Below, piece by piece: positions 23,663 through 32,637 of a DNA stretch of 45,262 bases. The position numbers and the translations under genes were made by a program. Origin of the DNA: Chloroflexota bacterium (GTDB taxonomy: Bacteria > Chloroflexota > Anaerolineae > DTLA01); contig JADBJK010000064.1 in assembly GCA_014874485.1 (NCBI GenBank), forward strand, positions 1 through 45,262. Reading direction: 5' to 3'. Each line of letters begins with the position of its first letter. Within the stretch, counting starts at the first letter, position 1. The notes beneath the pieces are model-generated. The model worked only from the letters and a program-made list of their open reading frames with translations, searched no databases and had not been told where the DNA came from.

Positions 23663-25093
23663 ATGCCCATCACGATCAGCAGCGACCTGGCCCAATTTGT
23701 CCTGCGTGAGACGGGCCAGAACGTGTACCTCTGCTACCAGTGCAAGCGGTGCACGGCCGGGTGTCCGGTGGCGCAGTTCTTTGACCTGACCCCCAACCAG
23801 ATCATGCGCGCGGTGCAGTTGGGGCAACGCGATTTGGTGTTGCACTCTCGCACGATTTCCCTCTGCGCGGCCTGCATCACGTGCAGCACCCGCTGCCCCC
23901 AGGGATTGGACGTGGCGCGGATCATGGATGTGCTGGAGATTGAGGCACAGAAGGAGAAGATCAAGTCGCCTGTTCGCGCCGTGCCTCTCTTCTACAAGGC
24001 AGCCCTGCGCGGCATTCGCTGGTTCGGGCGCATGTACGAACTGGGGCTGATGGCCGAACTATACCTGCGGCTGCTGGTTCGGCGGGAACTGAACCTCCGC
24101 CAGTTGTTCAAGTACGACGCGCCGATGGCTATCAAGATGTTCCGCAGCGGCAAACTGAAACTGCTCCCGAGCATCGCCCGCAAGCCGAAGCGCGAGGTCG
24201 CGCCGCCCGCTCCGGAGCCAGACGCGATATCCTACTATCCCGGTTGTTCACTCCACTCCACGGGCATTGAGTATCAGATATCTACGGTGGCTGTGGCAGA
24301 CGCGCTGGGGTTGAAACTCAAGGAGCCGGAGGGGTGGGTTTGCTGCGGCACGTCGCCTGCCCACTCCACAGATCATTACCTGTCCACGGTGCTGCCCCTG
24401 AAGACGCTCGCGGAGGTGGAGCGGGGTGGCCTTTCATACGTAACCGTGCCGTGTGCCTCGTGTTTCTCGCGCTTCCGCATCGCGCTCCATGACGTTCGGA
24501 CGGACCCCGAACTTGCCGAGAAGGTGGCGCGTGAGATAGACTATCTGCCTTCGGGCGGGCTACAGGTGGATTCGCTCCTGACGACGATGACGGATCGGGT
24601 GGGGCTGACCCGCATCGGGGCTGCGGTCAAGCGACCCCTGAAGGGGCTGAAGGTCGTGTGCTACTATGGCTGCCTGCTGACCCGCCCGCCGGATGTTACG
24701 GGCGCGCCCGAACCCGAGTATCCGACCAACATGGACGAACTCATGCGGACACTTGGGGCGGAGGTCTTGGATTGGTCGTACAAGACGGATTGCTGCGGTG
24801 GCTCTCTGTCCATCAGCGTGCTGCCAGTGGCGCTGAACCTGACGCAGAAGATCTTGCGGAATGCAAAAGAGGTCGGCGCGGACGCCGTGATCGTGGCGTG
24901 TCCGCTCTGCCACGTGAACCTGGATACCCGCCAGGCCCAGATCGCCGCCGAGTTTGGCGAGGAGTACGACATTCCGATTCTCTACTTTACTCAGGCCATG
25001 GGATTGGCGTTCGGCCTTCCATCCAAAAGCCTGGGATTGGAAAAGCATCTTGTGCCGCCATTGCCCCTCTTGAAGGGGAAAGGCCTGGTTTAG
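23663..25093 (+). CDS. HdrC-HdrB fusion subunit
   Basis: A 476-residue natural fusion. The HdrC part (residues 1 to about 150) has two classical [4Fe-4S] motifs, CYQCKRCTAGCP (Cys24, 27, 30, 34) and CAACITCSTRCP (Cys68, 71, 74, 78). The HdrB part (190 to about 450) has two CCG domains: YYPGCSLHSTG (Cys195), GWVCCGTSP (Cys227-228) and VPCASC (Cys264, Cys267); then YYGCLLTRPP, KTDCCGGSLS and VACPLCHVNLD. Such motifs bind the non-cubane clusters that reduce heterodisulfides in methanogens; in acetogens the partner is MetFV. ATG 23663 has AAAGGAG. It is the last gene of the operon and is followed by an intrinsic terminator. Confidence 0.9.
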   Translation: MPITISSDLAQFVLRETGQNVYLCYQCKRCTAGCPVAQFFDLTPNQIMRAVQLGQRDLVLHSRTISLCAACITCSTRCPQGLDVARIMDVLEIEAQKEKIKSPVRAVPLFYKAALRGIRWFGRMYELGLMAELYLRLLVRRELNLRQLFKYDAPMAIKMFRSGKLKLLPSIARKPKREVAPPAPEPDAISYYPGCSLHSTGIEYQISTVAVADALGLKLKEPEGWVCCGTSPAHSTDHYLSTVLPLKTLAEVERGGLSYVTVPCASCFSRFRIALHDVRTDPELAEKVAREIDYLPSGGLQVDSLLTTMTDRVGLTRIGAAVKRPLKGLKVVCYYGCLLTRPPDVTGAPEPEYPTNMDELMRTLGAEVLDWSYKTDCCGGSLSISVLPVALNLTQKILRNAKEVGADAVIVACPLCHVNLDTRQAQIAAEFGEEYDIPILYFTQAMGLAFGLPSKSLGLEKHLVPPLPLLKGKGLV

Positions 25094-25114
25094 CACTTTG
25101 CGCCGATGAGGTAG

Positions 25115-25147
25115 GAGCGGGCTACGTAGGCCCGCTCTTCTTGTTGT
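25115..25147 (+). terminator. Intrinsic terminator of the hdr-met operon
   Basis: GAGCGGGC (25115-25122) pairs with GCCCGCTC (25130-25137) around a 7-base loop, followed by TTCTTGTTGT. It sits 22 bases after the hdrCB stop. Confidence 0.75.
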
Positions 25148-25178
25148 GGGCGCGCGTTGTGGGTTCTGGAGGTGCGAG

Positions 25179-26108
25179 ATGATTGCGTTCGTCCTGAGCG
25201 GCGGGGGGAATCGCGGGGCGCTGGAGGTCGGGGCGCTGCAAGCCCTGTTCGCCCACGGCATCCAGCCGGACTTGCTGGTGGGCACGTCGGCGGGGGCGAT
25301 GAATGCGGCGTTCATCGCCGCGGACCCCAGCCTGGTCGGGGCGCTGACGCTGGGCGGGCTGTGGAAGTCGCTGCGCCGCCGCGATGTGTTCCCCGGCAAC
25401 GCCCTGACGATGGCGTGGCGCGTGCTCACCGGCCAGGACGGCCTCGTGTCCAGCGACCGCCTGCGCGACCTGGTGCTCCGCAACCTGCCGCCCGGGGTTA
25501 CGCGGTTCGGCGACCTGCGCGTGCATCTGTACACGACGGCTGCCGACCTGAACACGGCCACGCTGTACCTCTTCGGCGATGATCCGTCCACGCTCATCGT
25601 GGACGCGGTGATGGCGAGCGCCTCGCTGCCCATCACGTTCCCGCCCTATGTGTACCACGGCGCGCAGTTGGTGGATGGCGGCATCGTGGCGAACGTTCCG
25701 ATAGAGATCGCCATGGTGAAGGGGGCGACGGAAATCTACGCCATAGACCTGGGGTATTCCGGCGAGCCGGTGCCCGACGCGCACGGCGTGGTCGCGATCG
25801 CCCAGCGCATGCTGACGACGCTCATCTACCAGCAGTTGCTGGATGACCTGGAAGAGGCTGCACAAGACCCCGCCATCACTCTGCACCACATCCGCATCCC
25901 CGCGTTCCACGGCATCTCCATGTGGGATTTCGGCCAGGCAGAAGCGATGATCCAGGCGGGCAAGGCGATTACCGAGGAGTACCTGGCGAACCCGCAACCG
26001 CTGACGGTGGCGCTGTCGGAGTATCTGGCAGCGGTTCGGCCGCCCGCGCCCGCGCTCCCCGGCGCGACGGTGTACCGCCCCGGTCGCCGCATGCGCTCCT
26101 CGCGATGA
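25179..26108 (+). CDS. Patatin-like phospholipase (RssA-type)
   Basis: A 309-residue lipid acyl hydrolase. The oxyanion loop SGGGNRGALEVG is at 7-18. The nucleophile Ser37 is in GTSAG and the catalytic Asp166 in DGG, so the Ser-Asp dyad is complete. No signal peptide is present, and it is probably cytoplasmic or peripheral. ATG 25179 has GGAGG upstream. It follows the hdr operon terminator and precedes a long repeat block, so it is likely its own transcription unit. Confidence 0.87.
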   Translation: MIAFVLSGGGNRGALEVGALQALFAHGIQPDLLVGTSAGAMNAAFIAADPSLVGALTLGGLWKSLRRRDVFPGNALTMAWRVLTGQDGLVSSDRLRDLVLRNLPPGVTRFGDLRVHLYTTAADLNTATLYLFGDDPSTLIVDAVMASASLPITFPPYVYHGAQLVDGGIVANVPIEIAMVKGATEIYAIDLGYSGEPVPDAHGVVAIAQRMLTTLIYQQLLDDLEEAAQDPAITLHHIRIPAFHGISMWDFGQAEAMIQAGKAITEEYLANPQPLTVALSEYLAAVRPPAPALPGATVYRPGRRMRSSR

Positions 26109-26116
26109 CGGCCGAG

Positions 26117-26550
26117 TGTCATTGCGAGCGGAGCGAAGCAATCCAGCCGGCCCATGTGCAACGCATTTCGGAGGTGGGTCGCACATGCCTTCTCCGTCAT
26201 TGTGGGCGGAGCGAAGCCTCTCGGTTGACGAGATTCTTCGGCACTTCGCGCGTCAGAATAACCGTAGGGACAATTCATGAATTGTCCCTACGGGCGCTCC
26301 GCGCCCTCGCAATGACAATCGTTTGGCCGTCATTGCGAGCGAAGCGAAGCAATCCAGTCGGCCCATGTGCGACGCACCTCCGAGGTGCGTCGCACGTGCC
26401 TTCTCCGTCATTATGGGCGAAGCGAAGCATCTCGGTTGACGAGATTCTTCGGCGCTTCGCGCCCTACCGGGATTGTTTCGTCGCTGTGCTCCTCGCAATG
26501 ACGGCGGGGAGGGGATTGCTTCGTCGCTGTGCCCCTCGCAACGGTGAGAT
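26117..26550. repeat. Modular intergenic palindromic repeat cluster, copy 3
   Basis: This is the largest of the four clusters. TCATTGCGAGCG modules are near 26119 and 26330. A degenerate (26153-26187) and a good (26364-26398) copy of the GTGCGACGCACCTC palindrome are present. Two CTCGGTTGACGAGATTCTTC modules lie near 26220 and 26430. The 32-bp palindrome is repeated at 26262-26293, and two inverted GATTGCTTCGTCGCTGTG copies lie near 26474 and 26515. The section about 26200-26315 is the reverse complement of the arrangement at 6018-6134. No gene lies in 26109-26607. Confidence 0.8.
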
Positions 26551-26580
26551 TTGACACGGAGGCGCTGCACGGCGTATAAT
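26551..26580 (+). promoter_or_regulatory. Promoter of the selenoprotein redox cassette
   Basis: TTGACA at 26551-26556, an 18-base spacer and TATAAT at 26575-26580. The start would be near 26587, about 20 bases before the chosen ATG at 26608. It lies directly at the edge of the repeat block. Confidence 0.7.
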
Positions 26581-26607
26581 GGCGATACCCTTATGGGGTA
26601 TTTGCTT

Positions 26608-27033
26608 ATGGCGAAGATTCGGAAGGTCGTGAAAGAGAACGCGGGTTTGCTGATCCTGGCGGCCATCGTGGGCGCCATGTATCTCTACCTGCGCACGCCT
26701 GGGGATACGCTGGCGACGGAAGCCGAACTGGCGGCGGTTTTCTCGGCAGGGAGGCCCGTGCTTGTGGAGTTGTACTCCAACACCTGAAGCGCCTGCCTGA
26801 TGTCCAAGCCCGCCGTTGACGGGTTTGAGCGGTCGCACCAGGGGCAGGTCGCCGTCGTGCGTCTGAACGTCGCGTCGGCGCTGGGCAACGCCCTGGCGTA
26901 TCAGTTCCAGGTGCGCGCGGTGCCCACTTTTCTCCTGTTTACCCCCGACGGCGAACTCGCGGCGAAACATGTGGGAATCGCGACCGCCGGACGCCTGGCA
27001 AGTCTGTTGAGCGAAGGAACGGAGGGACGTTAG
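26608..27033 (+). CDS. Membrane-anchored thioredoxin-like selenoprotein (UxxC motif)
   Basis: 141 residues if TGA 26785-26787 is read as Sec60. An N-terminal membrane helix (GLLILAAIVGAMYLYL, about 13-28) is followed by a thioredoxin fold outside the membrane: PVLVELYSNT-U-SAC (Sec60, Cys63), then a helix, VAVVRLNVA, RAVPTFLLF with the cis-proline at 106, and GELAAKHVG. Stopping at the UGA would leave a membrane helix plus one strand and no active site. A strong hairpin lies 25 bases downstream. The read-through stop (27031-27033) is two bases before the fmdB ATG. The start could also be ATG 26593, but that leaves almost no leader. Probable role: extracytoplasmic thiol-disulfide exchange; the partner is unknown. 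Confidence 0.82.
26785..26827 (+). promoter_or_regulatory. UGA codon and candidate SECIS of the thioredoxin-like selenoprotein
   Basis: TGA 26785-26787. CAAGCCCG (26805-26812) pairs with CGGGTTTG (26820-26827) through eight pairs (one G-U) around the loop CCGTTGA. The apical loop begins 26 bases after the UGA. The first loop G is at position 3, a slight departure from the usual model. Confidence 0.65.
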
Positions 27034-27035
27034 GT

Positions 27036-27245
27036 ATGCCGATTTACGAGTACCGCTGTCCGCACTGCGGCAAGGAGTTTGAAAAACTGGTGCCGATGCA
27101 CACGGACCCGCGAGAGGTGGAGTGTCCCCACTGCGGGAAGAAGGGCGTGGAGAAGAAGATGTCGCTCTTCGGGATGGGGGGCACCGGCCTGGGCGGCCTT
27201 TCGGTCTCCCAGGGCTCCTCGTGCGGCACGGGTGGCAGCACCTGA
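27036..27245 (+). CDS. FmdB-family zinc-ribbon protein
   Basis: A 69-residue protein starting MPIYEYRCPHCGKEFEKLV, the hallmark of FmdB/CxxC_CxxC_SSSS putative regulatory proteins. A second CxxC (VECPHCGKKG) completes a zinc ribbon, and the tail is Gly/Ser-rich with a further Cys (SSCGTGGST). ATG 27036 has GGAGGG upstream and follows the selenoprotein stop by two bases. FmdB proteins are linked to amidase/formamidase or metal-dependent systems, but their role is not settled. Here it travels with redox selenoproteins. Confidence 0.87.
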   Translation: MPIYEYRCPHCGKEFEKLVPMHTDPREVECPHCGKKGVEKKMSLFGMGGTGLGGLSVSQGSSCGTGGST

Positions 27246-27308
27246 GGAATCTAGCGGGCGGGCCGTGGGCCTGCCTTTGCAGCGCACATTTCGCGAAAGG
27301 ATGGTCGG

Positions 27309-27662
27309 ATGGACACAAACGAGACAGAGCAAGTGGTGGTGTCGGTCTTCGGGAATGACCTGATGGAGAGTTGTTTCAGCGGAGGCTGAGGACCGCACTG
27401 GTCTTCGGAGGAGACCACGAGGATTGTCGCCGAGTACCTGCGGGAAGACTTCGGCGATCGGGTGAAAGTGGAATACTACGAACTGTCGGACCCGGAGATG
27501 CAGGCGAAGTTCGCGGATGTGGTGAAGGCCGTGGACGAGCATGGCCTGGCCTATCCGCTGACGGCGATCAACGGCGTCTTCCGCTTCGCGGGTGGCGTAA
27601 GTTACTACGCCATCCTGCGGGCTGTGCAAGAGGCGCTCGGCATCTCGGAGGGCGAATCATGA
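27309..27662 (+). CDS. YuzD/DUF1462-like selenoprotein (Sec27 encoded by UGA)
   Basis: 117 residues if TGA 27387-27389 is read as selenocysteine. The order is VVVSVFGNDLMESCFSGG-U-GPHWSSEETTRIVAEYLRED, then YYELSDPEMQ, GLAYPLTAINGVFRFAGGVS and a final helix. This matches the thioredoxin-fold YuzD/DUF1462 family, in which the early strand ends in CASC and 'FYPLV' carries the cis-proline. Sec27 takes the place of the second Cys of that motif, and Cys22 lies five residues before it. A hairpin sits 9 bases after UGA with its loop 17 bases away. The true stop (27660-27662) overlaps the next ATG. ATG 27309 has AAAGGA upstream. No biochemical role is known for the family. Confidence 0.8.
27387..27417 (+). 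promoter_or_regulatory. UGA codon and candidate SECIS of the YuzD-like selenoprotein
   Basis: TGA 27387-27389. TGGTCTTC (27399-27406) pairs with GGAGACCA (27410-27417), eight pairs with one T-G wobble, around the 3-base loop GGA. The loop starts 17 bases after the UGA with G in the first position, which fits the bacterial SECIS model well. Confidence 0.7.
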
Positions 27663-27751
27663 ACCTCGGCGACGTGCTGTTGTTGGGGCTGTTTGCCCTG
27701 TTTGCGGTGCTGTGGGTTGTCGTCGGCCCGAAGGTCGGCGTGGGTGGCTGA
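27659..27751 (+). CDS. Small single-helix membrane peptide; may extend to 27814 as a selenoprotein
   Basis: The ATG overlaps the stop of the YuzD-like gene (ATGA, 27659-27662), so it is very likely translated. The first 30 residues are one membrane helix (VLLLGLFALFAVLWVVVGPK) ending in VGVGG before TGA 27749-27751. If that UGA is also read as Sec, the frame adds 20 residues (AVRNPSAPSAREDDCRPDGK) to a TAG at 27812-27814, giving 51 residues with Sec31 and one Cys. A GC-rich hairpin stands at SECIS distance. I know no family to compare with, so the shorter form is the default call. Confidence 0.5.
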   Translation: MNLGDVLLLGLFALFAVLWVVVGPKVGVGG

Positions 27752-27784
27752 GCGGTCAGGAACCCCAGCGCGCCGTCGGCGCGC
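27749..27784 (+). promoter_or_regulatory. Possible SECIS after the small membrane peptide
   Basis: GCGCGCC (27768-27774) pairs perfectly with GGCGCGC (27778-27784) around the loop GTC, with 23 bases between the UGA (27749-27751) and the loop. Geometry fits a SECIS, but a GC-rich intergenic hairpin would look the same. Confidence 0.35.
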
Positions 27785-27849
27785 GAAGACGATTGCCGGC
27801 CGGACGGCAAGTAGGACGAACCGACTGTTCCCGGCTTCCCGGTCGGAAC

Positions 27850-27876
27850 AAAAGCCCGCCTCTGTGCGGGCTTTTT
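27850..27876 (+). terminator. Intrinsic terminator of the selenoprotein cassette
   Basis: AAAAGCCCGC (27850-27859) pairs perfectly with GCGGGCTTTT (27866-27875) around CTCTGT, with a T-run to 27876. It is a near-symmetric terminator between the cassette and the merR-type gene. Confidence 0.9.
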
Positions 27877-27922
27877 CGTTGTCTGTTGTCAAACCGTTAC
27901 GTTATGCTCGCTGACAGAAAAG

Positions 27923-27950
27923 TTGACAAGTTTGCTTGATAGGCTATAAT
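27923..27950 (+). promoter_or_regulatory. Promoter of the MerR-type regulator
   Basis: TTGACA at 27923-27928, a 16-base spacer and TATAAT at 27945-27950. The spacing is not the stretched 19-20 bases of classical MerR-activated promoters, so this is probably a normal or repressed promoter. Confidence 0.7.
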
Positions 27951-27997
27951 GATTGTGCAATGCGGTGCAAAGATCTCCGCTCGGCGAGGTGAGAAGA

Positions 27998-28426
27998 ATG
28001 CGCAGCGAGTCCACCCCTCTGTACACCATTGGCACGGCGGCCGAACTTCTGCAGGTCCATCCACGCACCTTGCGCCTGTACGAACAGTTCGGCCTCATCC
28101 GTCCCGCCCGCAAGAACAACCGGCGCTTCTACTCGGAGAACGACCTGAAGTGGGTCCAATGCATCCGCTACCTGATCCACAAGAAGGGCCTCAACCAGGA
28201 GGGGCTGCGCCGGCTGTTGGGGCTGATCCCCTGCTGGGAGTTGAAAGGCTGCTCCGAGGAAGAAAGGGCCGCGTGCACGGCCTACGAGGATCGCGCAACG
28301 CCCTGCTGGGAGATTGCCAGCAGCACGTGCGCGAAGGCCGGGAAGTGCTACGAATGCGAGACGTACCTGGCGGCGCGGCATAGGCTCCTGAACCCCGATG
28401 AGTTGGCGGAGATCGGGGCGGTCTAG
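27998..28426 (+). CDS. MerR-family regulator with Cys-rich CW-type C-terminus
   Basis: A 142-residue protein. Residues 8-76 are a MerR winged helix (YTIGTAAELLQVHPRTLRLY, FGLIRPARKNNRRFYSENDL). The remaining half holds seven cysteines: Cys79, 85, 93, 103, 111, 117 and 120, in the pattern PCWELKGC, AACTAY, TPCWEI, CAKAGKCYEC. Paired CW...C motifs like these occur at the ends of various bacterial signalling proteins and are likely to hold a metal or Fe-S cluster or sense redox state (inference). The start has GAGGTGA upstream. It lies between the selenoprotein cassette, beyond a terminator, and the glycosyltransferase 23 bases downstream, which it may share a transcript with. Confidence 0.83.
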   Translation: MRSESTPLYTIGTAAELLQVHPRTLRLYEQFGLIRPARKNNRRFYSENDLKWVQCIRYLIHKKGLNQEGLRRLLGLIPCWELKGCSEEERAACTAYEDRATPCWEIASSTCAKAGKCYECETYLAARHRLLNPDELAEIGAV

Positions 28427-28449
28427 GCGCGCCGCCCGCGCAGGGTAGC

Positions 28450-29568
28450 ATGCGAATCGCCTTGCTGGAGCCGTATTTCACAGGCTCGCACCGCGCCTGG
28501 GCCGAGGGCTACCAGGCGGCCAGCCAGCAGCACTCCCTTGAGATATGGGCGATGGAGGGCCGCTTCTGGAAGTGGCGGATGCACGGAGCGGCCCTTGAAC
28601 TGGCCGACCGCTGCCGCGGCATGGAGCAGGATCCGGACCTGCTCCTCGTTACCGACATGGTGAACCTGCCGTACTTCCTCGGACTGACCCGCCCGCGTTT
28701 TGCCGACACGCCCATTGCCGCCTACTTCCACGAGACCCAGTTGGCGTATCCCCTCGCGCCGGGGGCCAGCCACGATTTGACCTACGGGTTCATGAACTTC
28801 ATGACGGGTCTGTGCGCCGACTGGGTGTTTTTCAATTCCACATTCCACCGTGAGCAGTTCTTTGAGGAACTGCCGCGATTGCTGAAGCACTTCCCGGACT
28901 ACAACCACCTGGAGACGGTTCCGCACCTGCGGGCGAAGTCCAGCGTGCTGCCCGTCGGGTGCGACCTGCGGCGGCTGGACGCTGCGCGTGAGAGCGCCCC
29001 GCCCCGGACTAGGCCGCCGCTGGTGCTGTGGAATCAGCGCTGGGAGTACGACAAGCAGCCTGACGTCTTCTTCAAGGCGCTGTCCATCCTCGCCGACGAG
29101 GGCGTGCCCTTCCGCCTGGCGCTTGCAGGCGAGAACTTCCGCCAGAAGCCGGAGGAGTTCCTGCGGGCGAAGGAGGTGTTCGCGGACCGCCTTGTGCACT
29201 ACGGGCATGCGGACGCGGGCGAGTACGCGCGCCTGCTGTGGCAGGCCGACGTGGTAGTCAGCACGGCCATCCACGAGTTCTTCGGCATCGCCATCGTGGA
29301 GAGCATCTACTGCGGGGCGTGGCCGCTCCTGCCCAGGCGGCTGGTGTATCCGGAGTTGATTCCCCCGCCGCTGCACGAGGTGCACCTGTACGCGGACTTT
29401 GACGACCTGGTGCGGCGGCTGCGGGAGATTCTGCTGAACCCGCGGCCCCCCGCACCTGCGCTGCGCGAGGCCGTGTCGCGCTACGACTGGGCGCGGATGG
29501 CCCCGGAGTACGACCGCGCGCTGATGGCGGTGTACGAGATGCGGGCCTCGCGGCGCGGCTCGCGCTGA
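28450..29568 (+). CDS. tRNA-queuosine alpha-mannosyltransferase-like GT4 enzyme (DUF3524)
   Basis: A 372-residue GT-B glycosyltransferase of the QTMAN/GTDC1 family. It shows the family's N-terminal domain: LLEPYFTGSHRAWAEGY, GRFWKWRMHGAA (37-48), TDMVNLPYF and YFHETQLAYPL (92-102). Then come ADWVFFNS and a GT4 C-terminal domain with WNQRWEYDKQPDVFFKAL and EFFGIAIVESIYCGAWPLLP. The animal enzyme mannosylates queuosine-34 of tRNA-Asp; the bacterial members are assumed to do the same. Queuosine synthesis genes are not in the window. The initiation site AGGGTAG is weak but the family's N-terminus fits exactly. Confidence 0.85.
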   Translation: MRIALLEPYFTGSHRAWAEGYQAASQQHSLEIWAMEGRFWKWRMHGAALELADRCRGMEQDPDLLLVTDMVNLPYFLGLTRPRFADTPIAAYFHETQLAYPLAPGASHDLTYGFMNFMTGLCADWVFFNSTFHREQFFEELPRLLKHFPDYNHLETVPHLRAKSSVLPVGCDLRRLDAARESAPPRTRPPLVLWNQRWEYDKQPDVFFKALSILADEGVPFRLALAGENFRQKPEEFLRAKEVFADRLVHYGHADAGEYARLLWQADVVVSTAIHEFFGIAIVESIYCGAWPLLPRRLVYPELIPPPLHEVHLYADFDDLVRRLREILLNPRPPAPALREAVSRYDWARMAPEYDRALMAVYEMRASRRGSR

Positions 29569-29599
29569 CCGTTTCCCCTGCGCCCGCGCGGGCGGTGGG

Positions 29600-32569
<2,970 letters not shown>

Positions 32570-32637
32570 GGGATGGTCCTCCTCGGCGTGCTATACGGAC
32601 GGCGGCCCGACGGTGCGCCTGCGACACGCCCCCGCGG

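Noticed and set aside
21718-27751. UGA reassigned to an ordinary amino acid genome-wide
   Set aside because: Many intact genes here end in UGA at coupled junctions (for example 2034-2036, 8375-8377, 16367-16369), and RF2, the UGA-reading factor, is present. Only UGAs at redox positions with a downstream hairpin look recoded.
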